64,000 bases of DNA from Haliclystus octoradiatus. Its lineage: Eukaryota > Cnidaria > Staurozoa > Stauromedusae > Haliclystidae. Under the pieces are notes generated by a model, which had not been told where the DNA came from, did not search any database, and saw only the letters and a program-made list of their open reading frames with translations. This document shows positions 24,111 to 37,600 of the stretch, in pieces (position 1 is the first letter of the stretch; the number at the start of each line of letters is the position of its first letter). A program made the translations under genes and the position numbers. The DNA lies in NCBI GenBank assembly GCA_916610825.1, contig CAKAJK010000008.1, forward strand, positions 124,001 to 188,000, written 5' to 3'.

Positions 24111-27100
24111 GATTGCTCAACTATAACTCGAGTAATTGTTGTTTTAGTTTGACGTACAAAACTTTGTTAAAATTCGAAATTTCAAAACTGTGCATTTTAA
24201 ACTTTTGAGAACATTTTTCTTGTTCAGAATTTTGCACTGATTCCAAATATACTATTTGTGAAATGATTGCTCAACTATAACTCGAGTAATTCGTGTTTGA
24301 AGATTTCCTTTGTTTAAAGTTGAAAATTTGAAACTGTAAAATAGAAGTTTTGAATACAATATTCTTGTTCAGAATTTTTCACTGATTCCAAATATACTAT
24401 TTGTGAAACGATTACGCCATTATAACTCGAGAAATTGTTGTTTTAGTTTGACGTACAAAACTTTGTTAAAATTCGAAATTTCAAAACTGTACATTTTAAA
24501 CTTTTGAGAACATTTTTCTTGTTCAGAATTTTGCACTGATTCCAAATATACTATTTGTGAAATGATTACTCAACTATAACTCGAGTAATTCGTGTTTGAA
24601 GATTTCCTTTGTTTAAAGTTGAAAATTTGAAACTGTAAAATAGAAGTTTTGAATACAATATTCTTGTTCAAAATTTTTCACTGATTCCAAATATACTATT
24701 TGTGAAATGATTACGCCATTATAACTCGATAAATTGTTGTTTTAGTTTGACGTACAAAACTTTGTTAAAATTCGAAATTTCAAAACTGTGCATTTTAAAC
24801 TTTTGAGAACATTATTCTTGTTCAGAATTTTTCACTGATTCCAAATATACTATTTGTGAAACGATTACGCCATTATAACTCGAGAAATTGTTGTTTTAGT
24901 TTGACGTACAAAACTTTGTTAAAATTCGAAATTTCAAAACTGTGCATTTTAAACTTTTGAGAACATTATTCTTGTTCAGAATTTTTCACTGATTCCAAAT
25001 ATACTATTTGTGAAACGATTACGCCATTATAACTCGAGAAATTCTTGTTTTAGTTTGACGTACAAAACTTTGTTAAAATTCGAAATTTCAAAACTGTGCA
25101 TTTTAAACTTTTGAGAACATTATTCTTGTTCAGAATTTTGCACTGATTCCAAATATACTATTTGTGAAATGATTGCTCAACTATAACTCGAGTAATTCGT
25201 GTTTGAAGATTTCTTTTGTTTAAAGTTGAAAATTTGAAACTGTAAAATATAAGTTTTGAATACAATATTCTTGTTCAGAATTTTTCACTGATTCCAAATA
25301 TACTATTTGTGAAACGATTACGCCATTATAACTCGAGAAATTCTTGTTTTAGTTTGACCTACAAAACTTTGTTAAAATTCGAAATTTCAAAACTGTACAT
25401 TTTAAACTTTTGAGAACATTATTCTTGTTCACAATTTTGCACTGATTCCAAATATACTATTTGTGAAATGATTGCTCAACTATAACTCGAGTAATTCGTG
25501 TTTGAAGATTTCCTTTGTTTAAAGTTGAAAATTTGAAACTGTAAAATAGAAGTTTTGAATACAATATTCTTGTTCAGAATTTTTCACTGATTCCAAATAT
25601 ACTATTTGTGAAACGATTACGCCATTATAACTCGAGAAATTGTTGTTTTAGTTTGACATACAAAACTTTGTTAAAATTCGAAATTTCAAAACTGTACATT
25701 TTAAACTTTTGAGAACATTTTTCTTGTTCAGAATTTTGCACTGATTCCAAATATACTATTTGTGAAATGATTGCTCAACTATAACTCGAGTAATTCGTGT
25801 TTGAAGATTTCTTTTGTTTAAAGTTGAAAATTTGAAACTGTAAAATATAAGTTTTGAATACAATATTCTTGTTCAGAATTTTTCACTGATTCCAAATATA
25901 CTATTTGTGAAACGATTACGCCATTATAACTCGAGAAATTCTTGTTTTAGTTTGACCTACAAAACTTTGTTAAAATTCGAAATTTCAAAACTGTACATTT
26001 TAAACTTTTGAGAACATTATTCTTGTTCACAATTTTGCACTGATTCCAAATATACTATTTGTGAAATGATTGCTCAACTATAACTCGAGTAATTCGTGTT
26101 TGAAGATTTCCTTTGTTTAAAGTTGAAAATTTGAAACTGTAAAATAGAAGTTTTGAATACAATATTCTTGTTCAGAATTTTTCACTGATTCCAAATATAC
26201 TATTTGTGAAACGATTACGCCATTATAACTCGAGAAATTGTTGTTTTAGTTTGACATACAAAACTTTGTTAAAATTCGAAATTTCAAAACTGTACATTTT
26301 AAACTTTTGAGAACATTTTTCTTGTTCAAAATTTTGCACTGATTCCAAATATACTATTTGTGAAATGATTGCTCAACTATAACTCGAGTAATTCGTGTTT
26401 GAAGATTTCCTTTGTTTAAAGTTGAAAATTTGAAACTGTAAAATAGAAGTTTTGAATACAATATTCTTGTTCAGAATTTTTCACTGATTCCAAATATACT
26501 ATTTGTGAAATGATTGCTCAACTATAACTCGAGTAATTGTTGTTTTAGTTTGACGTACAAAACTTTGTTAAAATTCGAAATTTCAAAACTGTGCATTTTA
26601 AACTTTTGAGAACATTATTCTTGTTCAGAATTTTTCACTGATTCCAAATATACTATTTGTGAAACGATTACGCCATTATAACTCGAGAAATTGTTGTTTT
26701 AGTTTAACGTACAAAACTTTGTTAAAATTCGAAATTTCAAAACTGTGCATTTTAAACTTTTTAGAACATTATTCTTGTTCAGAATTTTTCACTGATTCCA
26801 AATATACTATTTGTGAAACGATTACGCCATTATAACTCGAGAAATTCTTGTTTTAGTTTGACGTACAAAACTTTGTTAAAATTCGAAATTTCAAAACTGT
26901 GCATTTTAAACTTTTGAGAACATTATTCTTGTTCAGAATTTTGCACTGATTCCAAATATACTATTTGTGAAATGATTGCTCAACTATAACTCGAGTAATT
27001 CGTGTTTGAAGATTTCTTTTGTTTAAAGTTGAAAATTTGAAACTGTAAAATATAAGTTTTGAATACAATATTCTTGTTCAGAATTTTTCACTGATTCCAA

Positions 27101-27869
27101 ATATACTATTTGTGAAACGATTACGCCATTATAACTCGAGAAATTCTTGTTTTAGTTTGACCTACAAAACTTTGTTAAAATTCGAAATTTCAAAACTGTA
27201 CATTTTAAACTTTTGAGAACATTATTCTTGTTCACAATTTTGCACTGATTCCAAATATACTATTTGTGAAATGATTGCTCACCTATAACTCGAGTAATTC
27301 GTGTTTGAAGATTTCCTTTGTTTAAAGTTGAAAATTTGAAACTGTAAAATAGAAGTTTTGAATACAATATTCTTGTTCAGAATTTTTCACTGATTCCAAA
27401 TATACTATTTGTGAAACGATTACGCCATTATAACTCGAGAAATTGTTGTTTTAGTTTGACATACAAAACTTTGTTAAAATTCGAAATTTCAAAACTGTAC
27501 ATTTTAAACTTTTGAGAACATTTTTCTTGTTCAGAATTTTGCACTGATTCCAAATATACTATTTGTGAAATGATTGCTCAACTATAACTCGAGTAATTCG
27601 TGTTTGAAGATTTCTTTTGTTTAAAGTTGAAAATTTGAAACTGTAAAATATAAGTTTTGAATACAATATTCTTGTTCAGAATTTTTCACTGATTCCAAAT
27701 ATACTATTTGTGAAACGATTACGCCATTATAACTCGAGAAATTCTTGTTTTAGTTTGACCTACAAAACTTTGTTAAAATTCGAAATTTCAAAACTGTACA
27801 TTTTAAACTTTTGAGAACATTATTCTTGTTCACAATTTTGCAAATATACTATTTGTGAAATGATTGCTC

Positions 27870-30800
27870 AACTATAACTCGAGTAATTGTTGTTTTAGTT
27901 TGACGTACAAAACTTTGTTAAAATTCGAAATTTCAAAACTGTACATTTTAAAATTTTGAGAACATTATTCTTGTTCAGAATTTTTCACTGATTCCAAATA
28001 TACTATTTGTGAAACGATTACGCCATTATAACTCGAGAAATTGTTGTTTTAGTTTGACATACAAAACTTTGTTAAAATTCGAAATTTCAAAACTGTACAT
28101 TTTAAACTTTTGAGAACATTTTTCTTGTTCAAAATTTTGCACTGATTCCAAATATACTATTTGTGAAATGATTGCTCAACTATAACTCGAGTAATTCGTG
28201 TTTGAAGATTTCCTTTGTTTAAAGTTGAAAATTTGAAACTGTAAAATAGAAGTTTTGAATACAATATTCTTGTTCAGAATTTTTCACTGATTCCAAATAT
28301 ACTATTTGTGAAATGATTGCTCAACTATAACTCGAGTAATTGTTGTTTTAGTTTGACGTACAAAACTTTGTTAAAATTCGAAATTTCAAAACTGTGCATT
28401 TTAAACTTTTGAGAACATTATTCTTGTTCAGAATTTTTCACTGATTCCAAATATACTATTTGTGAAACGATTACGCCATTATAACTCGAGAAATTCTTGT
28501 TTTAGTTTGACGTACAAAACTTTGTTAAAATTCGAAATTTCAAAACTGTACATTTTAAACTTTTGAGAACATTATTCTTGTTCACAATTTTGCACTGATT
28601 CCAAATATACTATTTGTGAAATGATTGCTCAACTATAACTCGAGTAATTCGTGTTTGAAGATTTCCTTTGTTTAAAGTTGAAAATTTGAAACTGTAAAAT
28701 AGAAGTTTTGAATACAATATACTTGTTCAAAATTTTTCACTGATTCCAAATATACTATTTGTGAAACGATTACGCCATTATAACTCGAGAAATTGTTGTT
28801 TTAGTTTGACGTACAAAACTTTGTTAAAATTCGAAATTTCAAAACTGTGCATTTTAAACTTTTGAGAACATTATTCTTGTTCAGAATTTTGCACTGATTC
28901 CAAATATACTATTTGTGAAACGATTACGCCATTATAACTCGAGAAATTCTTGTTTTAGTTTGACGTACAAAACTTTGTTAAAATTCGAAATTTCAAAACT
29001 GTACATTTTAAACTTTTGAGAACATTATTCTTGTTCACAATTTTGCACTGATTCCAAATATACTATTTGTGAAATGATTGCTCAACTATAACTCGAGTAA
29101 TTCGTGTTTGAAGATTTCCTTTGTTTAAAGTTGAAAATTTGAAACTGTAAAATAGAAGTTTTGAATACAATATTCTTGTTCAGAATTTTTCACTGATTCC
29201 AAATATACTATTTGTGAAACGATTACGCCATTATAACTCGAGAAATTCTTGTTTTAGTTTGACGTACAAAACTTTGTTAAAATTCGAAATTTCAAAACTG
29301 TACATTTTAAACTTTTGAGAACATTATTCTTGTTCACAATTTTGCACTGATTCCAAATATACTATTTGTGAAATGATTGCTCAACTATAACTCGAGTAAT
29401 TCGTGTTTGAAGATTTCCTTTGTTTAAAGTTGAAAATTTGAAACTGTAAAATAGAAGTTTTGAATACAATATTCTTGTTCAGAATTTTTCACTGATTCCA
29501 AATATACTATTTGTGAAACGATTACGCCATTATAACTCGAGAAATTGTTGTTTTAGTTTGACATACAAAACTTTGTTAAAATTCGAAATTTCAAAACTGT
29601 ACATTTTAAACTTTTGAGAACATTTTTCTTGTTCAAAATTTTGCACTGATTCCAAATATACTATTTGTGAAATGATTGCTCAACTATAACTCGAGTAATT
29701 CGTGTTTGAAGATTTCCTTTGTTTAAAGTTGAAAATTTGAAACTGTATAATAGAAGTTTTGAATACAATATTCTTGTTCAGAATTTTTCACTGATTCCAA
29801 ATATACTATTTGTGAAATGATTGCTCAACTATAACTCGAGTAATTGTTGTTTTAGTTTGACGTACAAAACTTTGTTAAAATTCGAAATTTCAAAACTGTG
29901 CATTTTAAACTTTTGAGAACATTATTCTTGTTCAGAATTTTTCACTGATTCCAAATATACTATTTGTGAAACGATTACGCCATTATAACTCGAGAAATTC
30001 TTGTTTTAGTTTGACGTACAAAACTTTGTTAAAATTCGAAATTTCAAAACTGTACATTTTAAACTTTTGAGAACATTATTCTTGTTCACAATTTTGCACT
30101 GATTCCAAATATACTATTTGTGAAATGATTGCTCAACTATAACTCGAGTAATTCGTGTTTGAAGATTTCCTTTGTTTAAAGTTGAAAATTTGAAACTGTA
30201 AAATAGAAGTTTTGAATACAATATTCTTGTTCAGAATTTTTCACTGATTCCAAATATACTATTTGTGAAATGATTGCTCAACTATAACTCGAGTAATTGT
30301 TGTTTTAGTTTGACGTACAAAACTTTGTTAAAATTCGAAATTTCAAAACTGTGCATTTTAAACTTTTGAGAACATTATTCTTGTTCAGAATTTTTCACTG
30401 ATTCCAAATATACTATTTGTGAAACGATTACGCCATTATAACTCGAGAAATTGTTGTTTTAGTTTGACGTACAAAACTTTGTTAAAATTCGAAATTTCAA
30501 AACTGTGCATTTTAAACTTTTGAGAACATTATTCTTGTTCAGAATTTTTCACTGATTCCAAATATACTATTTGTGAAACGATTACGCCATTATAACTCGA
30601 GAAATTCTTGTTTTAGTTTGACGTACAAAACTTTGTTAAAATTCGAAATTTCAAAACTGTGCATTTTAAACTTTTGAGAACATTATTCTTGTTCAGAATT
30701 TTGCACTGATTCCAAATATACTATTTGTGAAATGATTGCTCAACTATAACTCGAGTAATTCGTGTTTGAAGATTTCTTTTGTTTAAAGTTGAAAATTTGA

Positions 30801-31650
30801 AACTGTAAAATATAAGTTTTGAATACAATATTCTTGTTCAGAATTTTTCACTGATTCCAAATATACTATTTGTGAAACGATTACGCCATTATAACTCGAG
30901 AAATTCTTGTTTTAGTTTGACGTACAAAACTTTGTTAAAATTCGAAATTTCAAAACTGTGCATTTTAAACTTTTGAGAACATTATTCTTGTTCAGAATTT
31001 TGCACTGATTCCAAATATACTATTTGTGAAATGATTGCTCAACTATAACTCGAGTAATTCGTGTTTGAAGATTTCTTTTGTTTAAAGTTGAAAATTTGAA
31101 ACTGTAAAATATAAGTTTTGAATACAATATTCTTGTTCAGAATTTTTCACTGATTCCAAATATACTATTTGTGAAACGATTACGCCATTATAACTCGAGA
31201 AATTCTTGTTTTAGTTTGACCTACAAAACTTTGTTAAAATTCGAAATTTCAAAACTGTACATTTTAAACTTTTGAGAACATTATTCTTGTTCACAATTTT
31301 GCACTGATTCCAAATATACTATTTGTGAAATGATTGCTCACCTATAACTCGAGTAATTCGTGTTTGAAGATTTCCTTTGTTTAAAGTTGAAAATTTGAAA
31401 CTGTAAAATAGAAGTTTTGAATACAATATTCTTGTTCAGAATTTTTCACTGATTCCAAATATACTATTTGTGAAACGATTACGCCATTATAACTCGAGAA
31501 ATTGTTGTTTTAGTTTGACATACAAAACTTTGTTAAAATTCGAAATTTCAAAACTGTACATTTTAAACTTTTGAGAACATTTTTCTTGTTCAGAATTTTG
31601 CACTGATTCCAAATATACTATTTGTGAAATGATTGCTCAACTATAACTCG
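27870..31650 (+). repeat. Mosaic HOR zone (1504, 3008, 3760 and 299 bp relationships)
   Basis: gacatac at 28056 and 29560 are 1504 bp apart. 'atacttgttcaaaa' at 28721 and 31729, gacatac at 29560 and 32568, and ctgtat at 29743 and 32751 are 3008 bp apart. The C monomer at 26528 matches 30288 at 3760 bp, and the rare ctcacctataac at 27282 matches 31341 at 4059 bp (3760 plus one 299-bp dimer). The zone therefore joins pieces related to both neighbouring HOR families. Confidence 0.78.
30596..31193 (+). repeat. Local A-B dimer duplication (2 x 299 bp)
   Basis: Monomers start at 30596 (A: cttg, gtgcat, cagaattttgc), 30750 (B: tcttttg, tataag), 30895 (same A) and 31049 (same B). The duplicate shifts the match to the 26.5-27.5 kb segment from 3760 to 4059 bp, exactly one dimer. 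Confidence 0.88.
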
Positions 31651-34600
31651 AGTAATTCGTGTTTGAAGATTTCCTTTGTTTAAAGTTGAAAATTTGAAAC
31701 TGTAAAATAGAAGTTTTGAATACAATATACTTGTTCAAAATTTTTCACTGATTCCAAATATACTATTTGTGAAACGATTACGCCATTATAACTCGAGAAA
31801 TTGTTGTTTTAGTTTGACGTACAAAACTTTGTTAAAATTCGAAATTTCAAAACTGTGCATTTTAAACTTTTGAGAACATTATTCTTGTTCAGAATTTTTC
31901 ACTGATTCCAAATATACTATTTGTGAAACGATTACGCCATTATAACTCGAGAAATTCTTGTTTTAGTTTGACGTACAAAACTTTGTTAAAATTCGAAATT
32001 TCAAAACTGTACATTTTAAACTTTTGAGAACATTATTCTTGTTCACAATTTTGCACTGATTCCAAATATACTATTTGTGAAATGATTGCTCAACTATAAC
32101 TCGAGTAATTCGTGTTTGAAGATTTCCTTTGTTTAAAGTTGAAAATTTGAAACTGTAAAATAGAAGTTTTGAATACAATATTCTTGTTCAGAATTTTTCA
32201 CTGATTCCAAATATACTATTTGTGAAACGATTACGCCATTATAACTCGGGAAATTCTTGTTTTAGTTTGACGTACAAAACTTTGTTAAAATTCGAAATTT
32301 CAAAACTGTACATTTTAAACTTTTGAGAACATTATTCTTGTTCACAATTTTGCACTGATTCCAAATATACTATTTGTGAAATGATTGCTCAACTATAACT
32401 CGAGTAATTCGTGTTTGAAGATTTCCTTTGTTTAAAGTTGAAAATTTGAAACTGTAAAATAGAAGTTTTGAATACAATATTCTTGTTCAGAATTTTTCAC
32501 TGATTCCAAATATACTATTTGTGAAACGATTACGCCATTATAACTCGAGAAATTGTTGTTTTAGTTTGACATACAAAACTTTGTTAAAATTCGAAATTTC
32601 AAAACTGTACATTTTAAACTTTTGAGAACATTTTTCTTGTTCAAAATTTTGCACTGATTCCAAATATACTATTTGTGAAATGATTGCTCAACTATAACTC
32701 GAGTAATTCGTGTTTGAAGATTTCCTTTGTTTAAAGTTGAAAATTTGAAACTGTATAATAGAAGTTTTGAATACAATATTCTTGTTCAGAATTTTTCACT
32801 GATTCCAAATATACTATTTGTGAAATGATTGCTCAACTATAACTCGAGTAATTGTTGTTTTAGTTTGACGTACAAAACTTTGTTAAAATTCGAAATTTCA
32901 AAACTGTGCATTTTAAACTTTTGAGAACATTATTCTTGTTCAGAATTTTTCACTGATTCCAAATATACTATTTGTGAAACGATTACGCCATTATAACTCG
33001 AGAAATTCTTGTTTTAGTTTGACGTACAAAACTTTGTTAAAATTCGAAATTTCAAAACTGTACATTTTAAACTTTTGAGAACATTATTCTTGTTCACAAT
33101 TTTGCACTGATTCCAAATATACTATTTGTGAAATGATTGCTCAACTATAACTCGAGTAATTCGTGTTTGAAGATTTCCTTTGTTTAAAGTTGAAAATTTG
33201 AAACTGTAAAATAGAAGTTTTGAATACAATATTCTTGTTCAAAATTTTTCACTGATTCCAAATATACTATTTGTGAAACGATTACGCCATTATAACTCGA
33301 GAAATTGTTGTTTTAGTTTGACGTACAAAACTTTGTTAAAATTCGAAATTTCAAAACTGTACATTTTAAACTTTTGAGAACATTATTCTTGTTCACAATT
33401 TTGCACTGATTCCAAATATACTATTTGTGAAATAATTGCTCAACTATAACTCGAGTAATTCGTGTTTGAAGATTTCCTTTGTTTAAAGTTGAAAATTTGA
33501 AACTGTAAAATAGAAGTTTTGAATACAATATTCTTGTTCAAAATTTTTCACTGATTCCAAATATACTATTTGTGAAACGATTACGCCATTATAACTCGAG
33601 AAATTGTTGTTTTAGTTTGACGTACAAAACTTTGTTAAATTTCGAAATTTCAAAACTGTACATTTTAAACTTTTGAGAACATTTTTCTTGTTCAGAATTT
33701 TGCACTGATTCCAAATATACTATTTGTGAAATGATTGCTCAACTATAACTCGAGTAATTCGTGTTTGAAGATTTCCTTTGTTTAAAGTTGAAAATTTGAA
33801 ACTGTAAAATAGAAGTTTTGAATACAATATTCTTGTTCAAAATTTTTCACTGATTCCAAATATACTATTTGTGAAACGATTACGCCATTATAACTCGAGA
33901 AATTGTTGTTTTAGTTTGACGTACAAAACTTTGTTAAAATTCGAAATTTCAAAACTGTGCATTTTAAACTTTTGAGAACATTATTCTTGTTCAGAATTTT
34001 TCACTGATTCCAAATATACTATTTGTGAAACGATTACGCCATTATAACTCGAGAAATTGTTGTTTTAGTTTGACGTACAAAACTTTGTTAAAATTCGAAA
34101 TTTCAAAACTGTGCATTTTAAACTTTTGAGAACATTATTCTTGTTCAGAATTTTTCACTGATTCCAAATATACTATTTGTGAAACGATTACGCCATTATA
34201 ACTCGAGAAATTCTTGTTTTAGTTTGACGTACAAAACTTTGTTAAAATTCGAAATTTCAAAACTGTACATTTTAAACTTTTGAGAACATTATTCTTGTTC
34301 ACAATTTTGCACTGATTCCAAATATACTATTTGTGAAATGATTGCTCAACTATAACTCGAGTAATTCGTGTTTGAAGATTTCCTTTGTTTAAAGTTGAAA
34401 ATTTGAAACTGTAAAATAGAAGTTTTGAATACAATATTCTTGTTTAGAATTTTTCACTGATTCCAAATATACTATTTGTGAAACGATTACGCCATTATAA
34501 CTCGAGAAATTGTTGTTTTAGTTTGACGTACAAAACTTTGTTAAAATTCGAAATTTCAAAACTGTACATTTTAAACTTTTGAGAACATTTTTCTTGTTCA

Positions 34601-37600
34601 GAATTTTGCACTGATTCCAAATATACTATTTGTGAAATGATTGCTCAACTATAACTCGAGTAATTCGTGTTTGAAGATTTCCTTTGTTTAAAGTTGAAAA
34701 TTTGAAACTGTAAAATATAAGTTTTGAATACAATATTCTTGTTCAGAATTTTTCACTGATTCCAAATATACTATTTGTGAAACGATTACGCCATTATAAC
34801 TCGAGAAATTCTTGTTTTAGTTTGACCTACAAAACTTTGTTAAAATTCGAAATTTCAAAACTGTACATTTTAAACTTTTGAGAACATTATTCTTGTTCAC
34901 AATTTTGCACTGATTCCAAATATACTATTTGTGAAATGATTGCTCAACTATAACTCGAGTAATTCGTGTTTGAAGATTTCCTTTGTTTAAAGTTGAAAAT
35001 TTGAAACTGTAAAATAGAAGTTTTGAATACAATATTCTTGTTCAGAATTTTTCACTGATTCCAAATATACTATTTGTGAAACGATTACGCCATTATAACT
35101 CGAGAAATTGTTGTTTTAGTTTGACATACAAAACTTTGTTAAAATTCGAAATTTCAAAACTGTACATTTTAAACTTTTGAGAACATTTTTCTTGTTCAAA
35201 ATTTTGCACTGATTCCAAATATACTATTTGTGAAATGATTGCTCAACTATAACTCGAGTAATTCGTGTTTGAAGATTTCCTTTGTTTAAAGTTGAAAATT
35301 TGAAACTGTAAAATAGAAGTTTTGAATACAATATTCTTGTTCAGAATTTTTCACTGATTCCAAATATACTATTTGTGAAATGATTGCTCAACTATAACTC
35401 GAGTAATTGTTGTTTTAGTTTGACGTACAAAACTTTGTTAAAATTCGAAATTTCAAAACTGTGCATTTTAAACTTTTGAGAACATTATTCTTGTTCAGAA
35501 TTTTTCACTGATTCCAAATATACTATTTGTGAAACGATTACGCCATTATAACTCGAGAAATTCTTGTTTTAGTTTGACGTACAAAACTTTGTTAAAATTC
35601 GAAATTTCAAAACTGTACATTTTAAACTTTTGAGAACATTATTCTTGTTCACAATTTTGCACTGATTCCAAATATACTATTTGTGAAATGATTGCTCAAC
35701 TATAACTCGAGTAATTCGTGTTTGAAGATTTCCTTTGTTTAAAGTTGAAAATTTGAAACTGTAAAATGGAAGTTTTGAATACAATATTCTTGTTCAGAAT
35801 TTTTCACTGATTCCAAATATACTATTTGTGAAACGATTACGCCATTATAACTCGAGAAATTGTTGTTTTAGTTTGACGTACAAAACTTTGTTAAAATTCG
35901 AAATTTCAAAACTGTACATTTTAAACTTTTGAGAACATTTTTCTTGTTCAGAATTTTGCACTGATTCCAAATATACTATTTGTGAAATGATTGCTCAACT
36001 ATAACTCGAGTAATTCGTGTTTGAAGATTTCCTTTGTTTAAAGTTGAAAATTTGAAACTGTAAAATAGAAGTTTTGAATACAATATTCTTGTTCAGAATT
36101 TTTCACTGATTCCAAATATACTATTTGTGAAACGATTACGCCATTATAACTCGAGAAATTGTTGTTTTAGTTTGACATACAAAACTTTGTTAAAATTCGA
36201 AATTTCAAAACTGTACATTTTAAACTTTTGAGAACATTTTTCTTGTTCAAAATTTTGCACTGATTCCAAATATACTATTTGTGAAATGATTGCTCAACTA
36301 TAACTCGAGTAATTCGTGTTTGAAGATTTCCTTTGTTTAAAGTTGAAAATTTGAAACTGTATAATAGAAGTTTTGAATACAATATTCTTGTTCAGAATTT
36401 TTCACTGATTCCAAATATACTATTTGTGAAATGATTGCTCAACTATAACTCGAGTAATTGTTGTTTTAGTTTGACGTACAAAACTTTGTTAAAATTCGAA
36501 ATTTCAAAACTGTGCATTTTAAACTTTTGAGAACATTATTCTTGTTCAGAATTTTTCACTGATTCCAAATATACTATTTGTGAAACGATTACGCCATTAT
36601 AACTCGAGAAATTCTTGTTTTAGTTTGACGTACAAAACTTTGTTAAAATTCGAAATTTCAAAACTGTACATTTTAAACTTTTGAGAACATTATTCTTGTT
36701 CACAATTTTGCACTGATTCCAAATATACTATTTGTGAAATGATTGCTCAACTATAACTCGAGTAATTCGTGTTTGAAGATTTCCTTTGTTTAAAGTTGAA
36801 AATTTGAAACTGTAAAATAGAAGTTTTGAATACAATATTCTTGTTCAAAATTTTTCACTGATTCCAAATATACTATTTGTGAAACGATTACGCCATTATA
36901 ACTCGAGAAATTGTTGTTTTAGTTTGACGTACAAAACTTTGTTAAAATTCGAAATTTCAAAACTGTGCATTTTAAACTTTTGAGAACATTATTCTTGTTC
37001 AGAATTTTTCACTGATTCCAAATATACTATTTGTGAAACGATTACGCCATTATAACTCGAGAAATTCTTGTTTTAGTTTGACGTACAAAACTTTGTTAAA
37101 ATTCGAAATTTCAAAACTGTACATTTTAAACTTTTGAGAACATTATTCTTGTTCACAATTTTGCACTGATTCCAAATATACTATTTGTGAAATGATTGCT
37201 CAACTATAACTCGAGTAATTCGTGTTTGAAGATTTCCTTTGTTTAAAGTTGAAAATTTGAAACTGTAAAATAGAAGTTTTGAATACAATATTCTTGTTCA
37301 GAATTTTTCACTGATTCCAAATATACTATTTGTGAAACGATTACGCCATTATAACTCGGGAAATTCTTGTTTTAGTTTGACGTACAAAACTTTGTTAAAA
37401 TTCGAAATTTCAAAACTGTACATTTTAAACTTTTGAGAACATTATTCTTGTTCACAATTTTGCACTGATTCCAAATATACTATTTGTGAAATGATTGCTC
37501 AACTATAACTCGAGTAATTCGTGTTTGAAGATTTCCTTTGTTTAAAGTTGAAAATTTGAAACTGTAAAATAGAAGTTTTGAATACAATATTCTTGTTCAG

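Larger units (their letters stand above)
15430..27870 (+). repeat. 25-mer higher-order repeat, period 3760 bp (3751 bp later), about 3.3 copies
   Basis: Exact 3760-bp spacing: aaaatggaag 15780 and 19540, 16532 and 20292; gacctac 17845 and 21605, 18443 and 22203; the rare gattactc variant 17053 and 20813. From about 20.8 kb the spacing falls to 3751: gacctac 21605 and 25356, 22203 and 25954, 23408 and 27159, 24006 and 27757. The 9-bp difference equals a deletion at 24090 that recurs at 27841. 3760 = 15x154 + 10x145. The 23.3-24.1 kb part of the third unit resembles 21.4-22.3 kb, not the matching place in the second unit, so it looks replaced. Confidence 0.88.

Noticed and set aside
30596..31193. 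Simple plain A-B dimer array as the only organisation
   Set aside because: The 299-bp dimer is common, but A-A, B-B and chimeric junctions are frequent and shared at HOR distances, so a plain dimer description would hide the structure.
37355..37360. ctcggg as a separate functional site
   Set aside because: It is a single A-to-G change in a few monomers, spaced by the HOR period, so it is an inherited mutation and not a recurrent motif.
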